Shown one piece after another: positions 50,218 through 59,778 of a stretch of 64,000 nt of DNA (position 1 is the stretch's first letter; every line of letters begins with the position of its first letter). The notes beneath the pieces are model-generated. The model was not told the origin of the DNA. It worked only from the letters and a program-made list of their open reading frames with translations, and did no database searches. Source of the stretch: an uncultured Succinivibrionaceae bacterium (GTDB taxonomy: Bacteria; Pseudomonadota; Gammaproteobacteria; Enterobacterales; Succinivibrionaceae); contig CALXNX010000005.1 in assembly GCA_944389865.1 (NCBI GenBank), forward strand, positions 1-64,000, written 5' to 3'. The translations under genes and the position numbers were made by a program.

Positions 50218-51070
50218 GCTCCAGCGGCTCAAAGCCGCAGCGCTGAAGCAGCTGCTGCGCCGCCGCATCGGCGGTGAGCTGCTGCACAAACTGCTGCGCT
50301 TTATCCTCCTGCGCTCCATTTAAGATCAAGGCATAACAGTAAAGCGGCGGATAAAGATCGTCAGGGATCAGAGCGTAAGAGCCGTTAATTTGCCCGTCAG
50401 GCTCAGCAATCAGCGGCAGCGTTACAAAGCCCGCCTGCACATTGCCCGAGGTGATCATGGCGTAGGCCTGATATTCATGCTCAGCGCGATAGAGGTGATG
50501 CTTTAGATAATTGGTCGGAAAACGCGGGGATTTCACCACGCTGGCTGCGGCAAAACCTGCCGGCGTCAGTTCGGCTTTGGGCAGTACCAGCGACTTTAAC
50601 TGCCGCTTGAGCGCAGGCTCTAAGGAGCCGTCGGCAAAAAGCTGCGGATCGGCAGAGTAGAGGGCCAGCGGCGCCCGGGCAAAAGTGCTCATGCCGGCGG
50701 GTTTTGCCTTCTGCGAGCGGATTAACAGCACCGGAAAGCGCTCGGAGGCTGAGAGCAGCACATCGCAGCTGCCTGCATTATTAGCAATTTGTGCGTACAG
50801 ATCCGTGGCGGTCGCAAAATTAAACTTAATGCCGGACTGCGCTTTGACCTGCTGCAGGGCTGTGAGAAATTCGTAGTACTGCGGGACGGAGCAGACGGTC
50901 AGGGGCTTTTCTGCAGGTGCGGGCTCACTGCTTTTAAACAGGTCAAAGAAAGCCAGGGCCGGTGCGGAGCTGCTCAAAAGAGCGGCGGCTGCAAGTCCGA
51001 TTAGCGCTCGCTGCCGGGCAGGGCGCAGCGCTTTTAACTTGATAAAGATTGTTTTGATGCTCAGCTTCAT
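50207..51070 (-). CDS. ModA-like periplasmic binding protein
   Basis: A 287-aa exported protein with a long signal region (basic start, then LIGLAAAALLSSSAPALA). The mature part has a type II binding-protein pattern: 'DLYAQIANNAGSCDVLLSASERFPVLLI', 'FARAPLALYSADP', 'NVQAGFVTLPL' and a C-terminal 'LTADAAAQQLLQRCGFE', as in ModA and other tetrahedral-oxyanion binders. No modB or modC gene is nearby. It lies 3 nt after the symporter-EIIA fusion gene, so the two are probably co-transcribed; what it binds is unclear. Confidence 0.75.
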   Translation of the reverse strand: MKLSIKTIFIKLKALRPARQRALIGLAAAALLSSSAPALAFFDLFKSSEPAPAEKPLTVCSVPQYYEFLTALQQVKAQSGIKFNFATATDLYAQIANNAGSCDVLLSASERFPVLLIRSQKAKPAGMSTFARAPLALYSADPQLFADGSLEPALKRQLKSLVLPKAELTPAGFAAASVVKSPRFPTNYLKHHLYRAEHEYQAYAMITSGNVQAGFVTLPLIAEPDGQINGSYALIPDDLYPPLYCYALILNGAQEDKAQQFVQQLTADAAAQQLLQRCGFEPLEPKL

Positions 51071-51073
51071 AAT

Positions 51074-53389
51074 TCAGTCCGTGATCATGCTGCGCGTTAA
51101 GCGCTGCGAGCACTGCAGCAGGCGATCGTAGATCTCATGGCGGCTGCCGGAGCGGCGCAGCTTATCCGCAAAGCCCGGCTCATTGAGCATTAAGGACAAG
51201 CGTCCCAATAAGGTCAGGTGCGAGAAGCCGTCATCCGGGGTGGCAATTAAAAATATCAGATCGCAGACCGTGCCGTCCGGGCAGACTAATTCCTTTAAGG
51301 GATGATCTAAGACGGCCAGTCCCATGCAGGGGCGCAGGGCAAAATCTCCGCGGGCGTGGGCCACAGCAATGCCCTCAGCAATGGCGCAGGAGGACAGCGC
51401 ATGCTTTTTGAGTACCGCTGCACTGAGATCTTCGTAGGCGGTAATGCTGCGCAGACGCTCCAGGCGCTGCGCCAGCTCTTTGACTACCGTGCTTAAATTC
51501 AGATCATCGTCAGCTTGATGCTCCATGCGGATGATGCAGCTCTTATCTAAGGCGTAGCGCACTAAGATCCCCGTACCTGGATGCGCTTTGAGCGGGGTAA
51601 AGCCGTAGGAGCGATCGTAATCCTGCTCTTTAAACGGTGCCGGCGCGCGGACGGCTGCTGCAGGACTTAATACCTCATCCGAGCGCAGTTGGGTGCGCTG
51701 GGCGCTTTCCTCATCCAGGATACCGGCGGCAGCCTGCCTTGCGGCCTTAGTGATGGCCTCAGAGAGATTGGCGGCATTAAAGGCAATTTCCTGCGCAGCA
51801 CTTAGATGAGCGGCCCCTGCCTGCTGAGCTTCGTAATGCGCGGCTAAATTCAATACAGCCGGGAGCGGATCGGCTGCAGTCATGGGATCCGCATCAGCTG
51901 CGGCGTCACGCCGTTCCTCCCTGTTTAGAGGTTCAGCTGCAGCTGTCGGAACCTCAGCGGCTGAATCATGTTGATCTGGAGAAGATGCGGCGGACTTAAC
52001 ATCCTTTACAGATGCTTGCCCCGCCGGGGTTAAATAGGTTTCACGGATCTGCTCCAGGGTGGTCAGCATGTTTTTAAAGAACACGCCGTGGAGGCGGTAG
52101 CTGCCGACATACAAAAAGAGCATCAGCACGATGAGGGCGGAGGCCAGAAGCAGCAGCAGACGGAAACTCACCTGCGGGGCAGCGCTTTGACGCAGTTCCG
52201 GGGGCAGCAGCACCCAGAGCACGGAGGTAAAGCCGGCGGCCAAATAGGCAGCGACCAGGCCCAATTTAGCGCTCATGGTCTGTGCAGCAAAGAGCAGACC
52301 CTCAGTGCGGATGCCGGTTTTAAATTCGCCGTAATCTACGCTGTCAGCCTGCATCACCGTGGTGAGCGCGGTGCACAGCGCCAGTCCGGTACAGAAAAGG
52401 GCATAGGCGGAAGTTAATGCCAGCTGATGAGGGACGGTAAAGCTGATGAGACTGAGCACTGCGGTACCCAAAAGCATGCAGCAGCCTGCGCCGATAAAGA
52501 GCCGGCGGCGGCCGACAGCCTTAATTAAGGGGATAAAGCACAGCAGCGCCAGCACCTGAGCCAGGACGCCGATCAGGATAATGTGCTCGTAAGAGAGCAT
52601 GGGCGCGCGCGTTTCGTTCAGGTACGAATACAGCGAGGTGCTGGTGAGTCCCCAAGCGATCTGCTGCAGCAGGGTAACGGCCAGAATGATGAGAAGCTCG
52701 TCATTGTGCACAATGACCTTAAAAATGCAGGTAAATTTCAGCCGGCGTCCGGGATAGCTCAGTGAGCGATCTTTGACCTTTGCCAGCATAATGAGCTGTG
52801 TGAGGATAAAGAGTCCGACGGCCGTTAAGGTGAGTTTCCACAGCGCCTGCGCGGCGCCGGATGCCTGCTCCTGCAGCAGATAAGTGCCGGCGGCGATAAT
52901 GATCTGCCCGCCCAGCAGGGTACCCAGACGGGCCAGGACTGACATCTGCTCGCGCACCTGCGGCTGCGAGCCGAAGGTGGGGATCAGGGCCCAGTAGGGA
53001 ATATCCAGGGTGGTGTAGCTGACCGTCCACAGCACAAAGACGATGCTGATGTAAATTTTAAAGCCGGAAGCGGAAAGTCCGGGATCATAGAACAGCGCGA
53101 GGGTGCTGAGGGCGGTCAGAACGGTGCCGGCGGCAATCCACGGCTTGAACTTGCCCCATGAGGAGCGGGTTATATCGGCGATATAGCCCATTAAGGGATC
53201 GGTCAGCGCGCCAAACAGCCGCGCTGAGGTGAATAAAGTCAGCACAAAGAACAGACTGCATCTGCCGCTGACGCTCAGATACAGCATGAAGAAGATGGTG
53301 ATCTGCCAGTAAATCAGATCTTTACCGATCCCTCCAAGACAGTATGCGGCTTTTTCTGCGGCGCTGACATGGTACTGAGATGCTTGCAT
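51074..53389 (-). CDS. GPH-type sugar symporter fused to a PTS EIIA (fructose/mannitol-type) domain
   Basis: A 771-aa fusion. Residues 1 to about 450 are a 12-TM MFS_2/GPH cation symporter like LacS or MelB: 'EKAAYCLGGIGKDLIYWQITIFFMLYL', 'FGALTDPLMGYIADITRSSWGKFKPW'. A Ser/Ala/Glu-rich linker (about 460-590) follows. The last ~150 residues are a PTS_EIIA_2 domain with the phospho-His in GIAVAHARGDF (H678). Classic LacS carries an EIIA-Glc type domain instead. The tail could let PTS phosphorylation tune uptake. The sugar is unknown. Confidence 0.83.
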   Translation of the reverse strand: MQASQYHVSAAEKAAYCLGGIGKDLIYWQITIFFMLYLSVSGRCSLFFVLTLFTSARLFGALTDPLMGYIADITRSSWGKFKPWIAAGTVLTALSTLALFYDPGLSASGFKIYISIVFVLWTVSYTTLDIPYWALIPTFGSQPQVREQMSVLARLGTLLGGQIIIAAGTYLLQEQASGAAQALWKLTLTAVGLFILTQLIMLAKVKDRSLSYPGRRLKFTCIFKVIVHNDELLIILAVTLLQQIAWGLTSTSLYSYLNETRAPMLSYEHIILIGVLAQVLALLCFIPLIKAVGRRRLFIGAGCCMLLGTAVLSLISFTVPHQLALTSAYALFCTGLALCTALTTVMQADSVDYGEFKTGIRTEGLLFAAQTMSAKLGLVAAYLAAGFTSVLWVLLPPELRQSAAPQVSFRLLLLLASALIVLMLFLYVGSYRLHGVFFKNMLTTLEQIRETYLTPAGQASVKDVKSAASSPDQHDSAAEVPTAAAEPLNREERRDAAADADPMTAADPLPAVLNLAAHYEAQQAGAAHLSAAQEIAFNAANLSEAITKAARQAAAGILDEESAQRTQLRSDEVLSPAAAVRAPAPFKEQDYDRSYGFTPLKAHPGTGILVRYALDKSCIIRMEHQADDDLNLSTVVKELAQRLERLRSITAYEDLSAAVLKKHALSSCAIAEGIAVAHARGDFALRPCMGLAVLDHPLKELVCPDGTVCDLIFLIATPDDGFSHLTLLGRLSLMLNEPGFADKLRRSGSRHEIYDRLLQCSQRLTRSMITD

Positions 53390-53707
53390 GGCGGTGCGGT
53401 TCCAGACTGAGACTGCAGCTTCAGCCGGTCGTAATACTCCTTACACCTAATTTCAACCGTGAAGTTAAGAGCCGGCTCAGAGCATTAAGCTCTGGAGCGA
53501 ATACTTTGATCTTCGTTAAAAAACCTAGGTATTATAGCAAGATCTGCGTCCTGAGCCAAACGGCAGTCCAGCCATGGCGCGGCGCATGAGAAGAGAGGCG
53601 CACCGGGAAGAGGGCGCCTTTTTCCTGCCGCCGGGGATCCCCGCAGAAACTGCGGCAGGCTTATTGCAGGCAGCAGTTCAAATGGACTGCTGCCTGCAGG
53701 TGAAGAC
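53390..53707. other. Gap between glmS and the symporter-EIIA gene
   Basis: A 318-bp gap with the glmS terminator at its right side and the promoter of the symporter gene at the left. No gene seen. Confidence 0.5.
53665..53698 (-). terminator. glmS terminator hairpin
   Basis: A perfect 13-bp stem (53665-53677 with 53686-53698; arms TGCAGGCAGCAGT and ACTGCTGCCTGCA) with an 8-nt loop, 10 bp past the glmS stop. The following minus-strand bases include only a weak U content. Confidence 0.65.
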
Positions 53708-55549
53708 TTATTCCACCGTGACCGACTTGGCCAGATTGCGCGGCTGATCGACGTCAGTGCCGTTGATGATGGCAACGTGATAGGCCAGCAGCTGCAGCGG
53801 AATAGTAAAGGTCAGGGGGCCTAAGACCGGCTCGCGATTTTCTACATAGAGCACCGTGCACTGCTCCTTATTTTTCAGGGAGCTTAAGTTCACGTCAGCA
53901 CCGGCAAAGATGTACAGCCTGCCGCCGCGGGCTCTGACCTCTTCAATATTGGAGAGCAGCTTGGAGAGCAGATCATCCTGCGGTGCGACCACGATGACCG
54001 GCATCTTGGCGTCAATTAAGGCGATAGGCCCATGCTTGAGCTCGCCGGAGGCATAGCCTTCGGCGTGGATATAGGAGATCTCCTTGAGCTTGAGTGCGCC
54101 TTCCAGGGCGATGGGATACATCACCCCGCGCCCTAAGAACAGGCTGTGTTCCAGACCGGCAAAATTCTGAGCCAGACGCTGAATATCCGCATCGTGCTTG
54201 AGTTCGGCGCGGGCTTCATCGGGGGCGCGGCGCAGCGCATCGGCAAAGCGCCGGCCGTCGGCGGCGGTCATAGCGCCGCCGGCGCGGGCCAGACCTAAGG
54301 TTAAGATAAAGAGTGCCATCAGCTGCGTAGTGAAGGCCTTGGTGGAGGCTACGCCGATCTCCGCGCCGGCGCGGGTCAGCAGAACCATGTCCGAGCTGCG
54401 CACTAAGGAGGAGTTAGGGGCGTTGCAGATGCACAATGAGGCGGCATAGCCCTGAATTTTAGCCAAATTCAAAGCCGCCAGCGTATCGGCGGTTTCACCT
54501 GACTGCGACAGGGTAATAAAGAGCGAGTGCTCCGGGACAATAGTCTTTTTATAGCGGTATTCTGAGGCAATGGTGACGGAGGCGGAAATGCCGGCGTACT
54601 GCTCTAAATAGTATTTGCCCACTAAGCCTGCATGATAGGAAGTGCCGCAGGCGGCGATTTCCACATGCTTGATGGAGGCAAAGAGCTCAGGGTTGAAGTT
54701 GTCTATCGCCTCCGGGGAAATATTGTCCTCGCTTAAGCGGCCGAGCAGGGTGTTGGCTAAGGCCTCCGGCTGCTCGAAGATCTCCTTCTGCATAAAGTGC
54801 TTGTAGGGACCTTTAGAGACGGCTTCGGCGCTGACGTCCACATGGGTGCAGGGACGCTCGACCTGATGTCCGCTCTCATCGACGATGGTGATGTCATCGC
54901 GGGTGAGCATGGCTGCATCCCCGTCCTCCAGGTAAATAAAGCGGGAGGTCACCGGCAGCAGAGCGAGCACATCGGAGGCGGCGAAATTCTCGCCGATGCC
55001 GAGGCCGATGACTAAGGGGCCGCCCTTCTTGGCCAAATACAGATGATCCGGATCAGTGCTGTCAATCAGCGCAATGGCGTAGGCGCCCCTGACCTGAGTT
55101 AAAGCTGCGCGCATGGCCTCAAAGAGCGGCAGCTTTTGATCTTCTTTAATAAAGTAAATCAGCTTGACCAAGACTTCAGTGTCGGTATCAGAATAGAACT
55201 CTAAGCCGTGAGCTGACAGCTGCGCTTTAAGCTCGCGGTAGTTTTCAATAATGCCGTTGTGGACTAAGGCCAAGGTGCCGGCGGTGTGCGGGTGGGCATT
55301 GGTCACGGTAGGCTTGCCGTGGGTTGCCCAGCGGGTATGAGCGATGCCGGTATAGCCGTCAGCCCCCTGCGCCTTAACTTCATCTTTTAAGGCCTGTACC
55401 TTGCCGGCGACTTTAACCAGCTCCAATTTGCCGTTGCGAATAAAGCAGACGCCGGCAGAATCATAGCCGCGGTATTCAAGGGCAGACAGACCAGTAAGCA
55501 GGATCTCAGCTAAAGGACGCTTGGCAATGGCTCCGACGATGCCGCACAT
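53708..55549 (-). CDS. glmS: Glutamine-fructose-6-phosphate aminotransferase
   Basis: A 613-aa enzyme making glucosamine-6-phosphate for peptidoglycan and lipopolysaccharide. The N-terminal glutaminase domain begins MCGIVGAIAKRP with catalytic Cys2 after Met removal; 'HTRWATHGKPTVTNAHPH' and 'HNGIIENYREL' are conserved. The two SIS domains (about 285-600) contain 'ACGTSYHAGLVGKYYLE', 'SQSGETADTLAAL' and the C-terminal 'DQPRNLAKSVTVE'. No glmU is next to it and no glmS ribozyme is expected in this group. Confidence 0.97.
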   Translation of the reverse strand: MCGIVGAIAKRPLAEILLTGLSALEYRGYDSAGVCFIRNGKLELVKVAGKVQALKDEVKAQGADGYTGIAHTRWATHGKPTVTNAHPHTAGTLALVHNGIIENYRELKAQLSAHGLEFYSDTDTEVLVKLIYFIKEDQKLPLFEAMRAALTQVRGAYAIALIDSTDPDHLYLAKKGGPLVIGLGIGENFAASDVLALLPVTSRFIYLEDGDAAMLTRDDITIVDESGHQVERPCTHVDVSAEAVSKGPYKHFMQKEIFEQPEALANTLLGRLSEDNISPEAIDNFNPELFASIKHVEIAACGTSYHAGLVGKYYLEQYAGISASVTIASEYRYKKTIVPEHSLFITLSQSGETADTLAALNLAKIQGYAASLCICNAPNSSLVRSSDMVLLTRAGAEIGVASTKAFTTQLMALFILTLGLARAGGAMTAADGRRFADALRRAPDEARAELKHDADIQRLAQNFAGLEHSLFLGRGVMYPIALEGALKLKEISYIHAEGYASGELKHGPIALIDAKMPVIVVAPQDDLLSKLLSNIEEVRARGGRLYIFAGADVNLSSLKNKEQCTVLYVENREPVLGPLTFTIPLQLLAYHVAIINGTDVDQPRNLAKSVTVE

Positions 55550-55979
55550 AATTTGCTACCTCTATAAATGCAGTAAAGCCGCAGCGGAAAAAACGGCTGC
55601 GGTCAGTTAAAAAATCCGACCCTTTTGGGATATTAAGGGTGCTCAGGCCGTAAGTTTGCCTTTTTAGTTATTGTACCTGAAAGCCCGGCGCGCCGTAAGG
55701 CGGATCACTTTTGGCGGCGCGGGGTGCACCAGATCTGCCGGAACCTGATGCGCTCAAGGTTTTTCACTATCGTCCCTGCCGCTCATTCTGCAAATAATGC
55801 TCAAACTAACGGTCCTTAACCCCTGCTGTTTTTACCCTGCCCTGCACTGCGGTGGTGAAGTTGTTCGCATCTGGCTTAAATATTTTGTTTGGTCCTTAAA
55901 ATTTGTATTAAAATGCACGGAACGGCGACCGAGAGAAAGTCGTTGTTGTTCTGTTTAAACAGTATTTTGGAGAATACTC
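55550..55979. other. Divergent upstream region of glmS and lpp
   Basis: A 430-bp gap without a gene. The right end holds the lpp promoter and 5' leader; the left end should hold the glmS promoter, which I cannot pinpoint. Confidence 0.5.
55885..55914 (+). promoter_or_regulatory. lpp: Predicted lpp promoter
   Basis: TTGTTT (55885-55890), an 18-bp spacer and TAAAAT (55909-55914), about 65 bp before the lpp start codon, in an AT-rich stretch. It suits a strongly expressed gene. Confidence 0.55.
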
Positions 55980-56213
55980 ATGAATAAGTATCAGGCATTT
56001 TTAGGCGTTGCCGCTTTAGGCGCCACCGTTTTAGCAGGCTGCTCTTCTTCTTCTTTAGATCAGCTCAACACCAAGGTTGACGCTATCGCCGCCGACGTTG
56101 ACGCTTTAAAGGCTCAGCAGTCCAAGTTAGCTAACGATGTTGCTTTCGTTAAGTCTGACGCTGCCCGCGCTAACGAGCGTTTAGACAATTTAGCCCGCCG
56201 CTACAAGAAGTAA
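55980..56213 (+). CDS. lpp: Major outer-membrane (Braun-type) lipoprotein
   Basis: A 77-aa lipoprotein. The signal peptide ends in the lipobox VLAGC, giving lipid-modified C21. The mature chain is a heptad-rich coiled coil (QLNTKVDAIAADVDALKAQQ onward) with the Lpp-specific end 'SDAARANERLDNLARRYKK', whose terminal Lys can be joined to peptidoglycan. It thus ties the outer membrane to the wall. Length is the same as in E. coli Lpp (78 aa). Single gene with its own promoter and terminator; codon use is strongly biased, as in highly expressed genes. Confidence 0.96.
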   Translation: MNKYQAFLGVAALGATVLAGCSSSSLDQLNTKVDAIAADVDALKAQQSKLANDVAFVKSDAARANERLDNLARRYKK

Positions 56214-56237
56214 TTTAAGCTTCAAGTAAGCAGCGCG

Positions 56238-56259
56238 CAGGCCCGCTTCGGCGGGCCTG
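56238..56259 (+). terminator. lpp terminator
   Basis: CAGGCCCGC (56238-56246), loop TTCG, GCGGGCCTG (56251-56259): a perfect 9-bp stem with a stable tetraloop, 24 bp past the lpp stop; the T content after it is modest (GCATTTCT). Confidence 0.8.
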
Positions 56260-56375
56260 CCGCATTTCTGGGGGCTTAAAATCCAGCTGCCCCCGACTTT
56301 TTCAGCATTACCTCCTTTTCTTTGGCCTGCCCGGCCCATTGGACGTGGACTGACGTGTTTTCTTCATCATCTGTT

Positions 56376-56942
56376 TTAAGGCGCGGTTTTTCTTAAGCTG
56401 AAGATAAAGCCCAGAGAGACGCTCAGGAACACCATGCCGCAGACCGCAATCCCCGGGGAGCAGGCAAACTGCGTCATGCTGCCGGCTGCCAGCATTAAAA
56501 ATGCCGTATTGCGCAGCCAGTACATGGCGGTGATGAGCGTTATGGGCGTGCTGAGCTTAAAGGCCAGCTGCCGGCGGATGATGGATGCGGCTGTTCCGCT
56601 GCACCACAGCAGCAGGATTAAAAAGGGCAGCAGGCTCAAGCCGGTCACCAGACTTTGTCCCACGGCGCTGTATAAGGCCAGATCGCAGGCATCGCCGGAC
56701 ATATGCGGATGAATAGGCGCGCCGGCGCCGGTGCAGGTAAAGATCAGATTGGAAAGCTGCAGGATAAGCTCCGGGGAAAGATAGGTCCACTGTGCAGCGC
56801 TTTGAAACTGCGCCCAGACGGCCCTGTAGAGATCGTGCATAGTGAGCTCAGTTAAGCCGTGAACGGCTAAAGTGAGCCCGGAGAGGATGACCGCCGCAGC
56901 GATGAAAAAGAGCATGCGGCCGATGGAGAAGTTTACGTTCAT
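56376..56942 (-). CDS. ICE-type membrane protein, DUF4400-like
   Basis: A 188-aa inner-membrane protein with four hydrophobic segments (about 9-28, 92-115, 135-155, 160-182). Size, layout ('AVWAQFQSAAQWTYLSPE' after TM1, and paired TMs at the end) and its position directly after traD match the DUF4400 proteins (PFL_4697-type) of integrative conjugative elements. It overlaps the traD stop by 4 nt. Family call is mainly from context; role in transfer is not known precisely. Confidence 0.68.
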   Translation of the reverse strand: MNVNFSIGRMLFFIAAAVILSGLTLAVHGLTELTMHDLYRAVWAQFQSAAQWTYLSPELILQLSNLIFTCTGAGAPIHPHMSGDACDLALYSAVGQSLVTGLSLLPFLILLLWCSGTAASIIRRQLAFKLSTPITLITAMYWLRNTAFLMLAAGSMTQFACSPGIAVCGMVFLSVSLGFIFSLRKTAP

Positions 56943-59566
56943 GAACGGCTCCCTGCAGCCCTCGCCGGGGCTGCTTCCTGATTGACGGGCAGAGGATCAT
57001 TGGCGGCAGGTTTGGCCGCTGTTTTCGCAGCGGAACGCCTGGATTTGACGGCCGTGCGGCAGGACGCGGCCGCTTTTGCACTTTTGGCGATGCCGGTGCG
57101 TCTGCGCAGGGGCTTGGCCCCCTCCGAGGGCTTGGGAACCGGATCCTCTTCCTGCTCCAGCATGTCCAGCCAGTCAAAGACGTCATCTGCATGAGCGCTG
57201 GGCGCAGCCGCCGGGCTGGGAGCTGCAGCCGGATGCGCCGCCGGCTTTGCTGTCCGTCCCCAGAGCAGCTGCTCATCGCCGCTGCCGTCTAAGGCCTGAG
57301 CGGCTGAACCGGATCCTGAGGCTGCCGAAGCATCCCAGTTCCATTCCGGCTCTTCATCTCGCAGGAGGGCTGCAGTGAGACTGCGGGGATCGAGCTCTTT
57401 GTGAAGTTCACTTCCCCTGCTCTGCTCCTGCCCTGGTGCCGGTTCCGTCTGTGGTGCGGGCGCTGGTTCAGACTGCCTGCAGGCGTCAGCTGCAGGCAGT
57501 TCAATGATCGGAACTTTGCCCTGCACAATGCGGCCGTCGCCTAAGCGGGCTACGTACTCAAAGTCCGGCAGGGCAGCCAGCAGCGCCGGGGTCACTAAGG
57601 GCACAGCGGGCAGATGGACGTTTTTGCCGCCGCCGTAGCTGACGGTGCCGGGATCGACTTCGCCGAAGCTGATGCCGTAGCCGGGTTCCTCAATCGGCAC
57701 CTGCATAATGGAGCCGGCCACCGCCGCAGCGCTGTCCTGATCAAAGATGCGCAGGGAGATTAAGGTATTGCAGTTGGCTGCCGTCTGCTGCGCGCCGTCA
57801 TGACCTAATCTGGCGGCAAGATCAGCATAGCTCTGCGTCGCTAAGGTTACGGCCATGCCGCAGCTGCGGCCCTTGTTTAAGATCTGCACGGTGCTCTGAT
57901 CGATGATCTCAGAGGCCTCATCGATGATGATATTGACCCGCGCGGGCGGGCGGCGCAGGGCTGCCGGATCGACTGCCATGCCGGCCTGCTTGTATTTTAA
58001 GGGCATGACATTGCGCGCATTGATGGTGCCGGCCGCAGCGCGCAGATCGGCCATGATGAGCTTGCCCAGCTCTGCGCACAATTGACTGTCCCCTAAGGCG
58101 TTTAAGGCGGCGTACAGGATCCCCTGCTGCTCCACGATTTCGCGCACAGTGATGCTGCGGGCGCTGTCAGAGAGCAGCGCGGCCAGATCAGTGTTGGAAA
58201 GCAGCGTAAGGCGCGGCTGCAGGGCGGCGGTGACCTTGGCATAGTATTCAGCGTTCATGCGGCAGATATCGAGTACGGTGTAGAAGCGCTGATCGGGGAT
58301 GATGAGGCCCTTTTTAGTCAGCCACTGATAGAACTTCTGCAGCAGATCCGGCTGCAGCTTTTTGACCGTGCGCCGCTGTTTGGGGGCGGCAGGATCGGTA
58401 GGGGCGGGCGCAGAAGCGGCAGCTCCTGCAGAGGACTCCGGATGATTGAGCGCCGCATCAAGGCCTGCAGCCTCATCGGGGGTGAGATTGCCGCGAATTT
58501 TGCGGTAAAAGGCGTCGGCATCAGGGTGGTGCAGCTGTTTGAGCAGCTCTTTTAAATAATCATCAAGGCCTGATATAAAGCGCTGATGCTGGGCAGTGAT
58601 CTCCTTGATGGCGGCGATGGTGACGGACTGCCCTGAAAGCTGCAGCAGGGCGGCAGCAGCGCTGACGGCCAGCTGCGCATAGCCTTTAAAGGTCATGGCC
58701 GAGCCGGTGTCGGACATCGAGGCGGTCAGGCGGTCGGCAATTTCCGTGGTGCGCTGAAAGCCGCTTAAAGGATTGAGGCGGGTTGATTTAACCGTGCCTC
58801 CCACATCTAAAAAGTGCAGCTCCTCGCCGCGGCCTAAGAGCTGCGCGGCATCATAGACCGTGTTCATCAGGGCACCGTCAGATTTGGGATCTAAGATGAT
58901 CACGGCCTCGCGCCGCCACAACGCCTGCAGGATGATTAAGGTCAGCAGGGTGCTTTTGCCGGATCCGGTGGTGCCGTAAATTAAGGTGTGTCCGGTCAGG
59001 ACGTCAGAGGGCAGAAAGAGATCTTCCTCGCGCTCTCTGCCCAGGGAGTGGATCACCAGTCCCGGCGGATACTGCATCAGACTGTTGGGCTCCTTAGTCA
59101 AAAAGAGCTGCATGAAGGCATTAAGCTCGCACTGGCCCCAGATAAAGCCGCGCCCCAGGTAGACTTTGCTGCTGAGGCAGTGCAGCAGCTCAGCCCCTTG
59201 GGTCTGCCAAAAAGCCGGGCGGCGCAGATCGTCCGTCCGGGTCTGCTGTCCCGGTACAAAGGCGGAAAGCAGCTGCGCGACCGTGAGCTTAGTGATGCGC
59301 TGCTGATGCCTGAAGTAGTCTTTTTCCGCGCAGATCTTGAGCGCATGCCGCCACAGAGGCAGCACCAGCATAAGCTCCAGGAGGGCAATGAGATAGAGGG
59401 CCTGAGCGTTAAAGCAGACTGCGGCCGCTAAAGTGAGCAGAGCGCACAGGCCGTCGCGGCGCACAAAGCGCAGTATGCGGGGGTCAGAGCGCTCGGCTGC
59501 CGGCAGGCCGGCCCAGCGCTGCCATAGATTTTTTTGAGTTTTCGCTGTCATGTTGACTGTCTCCAT
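56939..59566 (-). CDS. traD: Type IV coupling protein, TraD (ICE type)
   Basis: An 875-aa VirD4/TraD-family ATPase that would couple relaxase-bound DNA to a conjugative secretion channel. Two TM segments lie at about 38-75. Walker A YGTTGSGKSTLL is at about 197-208, followed by 'AVIILDPKSDGALMNTVYDAAQ'; Walker B is in VNIIIDEASEIIDQ; 'GRSCGMAVTLATQSYADLAARLG' is the typical sensor region. The C-terminal ~200 residues are Ala/Pro/Gln-rich and end in Lys/Arg-rich blocks. ATG at 59551, with GGAG before it, is an alternative start. No secretion-channel genes are in the window. Confidence 0.88.
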   Translation of the reverse strand: METVNMTAKTQKNLWQRWAGLPAAERSDPRILRFVRRDGLCALLTLAAAVCFNAQALYLIALLELMLVLPLWRHALKICAEKDYFRHQQRITKLTVAQLLSAFVPGQQTRTDDLRRPAFWQTQGAELLHCLSSKVYLGRGFIWGQCELNAFMQLFLTKEPNSLMQYPPGLVIHSLGREREEDLFLPSDVLTGHTLIYGTTGSGKSTLLTLIILQALWRREAVIILDPKSDGALMNTVYDAAQLLGRGEELHFLDVGGTVKSTRLNPLSGFQRTTEIADRLTASMSDTGSAMTFKGYAQLAVSAAAALLQLSGQSVTIAAIKEITAQHQRFISGLDDYLKELLKQLHHPDADAFYRKIRGNLTPDEAAGLDAALNHPESSAGAAASAPAPTDPAAPKQRRTVKKLQPDLLQKFYQWLTKKGLIIPDQRFYTVLDICRMNAEYYAKVTAALQPRLTLLSNTDLAALLSDSARSITVREIVEQQGILYAALNALGDSQLCAELGKLIMADLRAAAGTINARNVMPLKYKQAGMAVDPAALRRPPARVNIIIDEASEIIDQSTVQILNKGRSCGMAVTLATQSYADLAARLGHDGAQQTAANCNTLISLRIFDQDSAAAVAGSIMQVPIEEPGYGISFGEVDPGTVSYGGGKNVHLPAVPLVTPALLAALPDFEYVARLGDGRIVQGKVPIIELPAADACRQSEPAPAPQTEPAPGQEQSRGSELHKELDPRSLTAALLRDEEPEWNWDASAASGSGSAAQALDGSGDEQLLWGRTAKPAAHPAAAPSPAAAPSAHADDVFDWLDMLEQEEDPVPKPSEGAKPLRRRTGIAKSAKAAASCRTAVKSRRSAAKTAAKPAANDPLPVNQEAAPARAAGSRS

Positions 59567-59778
59567 CCTGCAGGGGCGGCAGATCTCTGTCCGGTGCAGT
59601 CAGGCAGCATCGGGCAGGGCAGGCGTACCCTGCAGGAGCGCGGCGCAGCAGCGCCGCCTTAAGATTTAAATATTTTGATTTTTTAGATTTTCGTCATACC
59701 CATCAGCACGTACATGCGCAGTCAGCGTTTAAAGCTGCTGCGCCGTGCTGAGCGGACTGATGCTGCACAGAAAGGCAG
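59567..59778. other. Gap between traD and the small ORF
   Basis: A 212-bp gap with a short AT-rich stretch (TTTAAATATTTTGATTTTTT, near 59663). It may hold a traD promoter. No gene seen. Confidence 0.4.

Noticed and set aside
53708-55560. glmS ribozyme or riboswitch before glmS
   Set aside because: The glmS ribozyme is a Gram-positive feature and no matching core was seen in the upstream gap.
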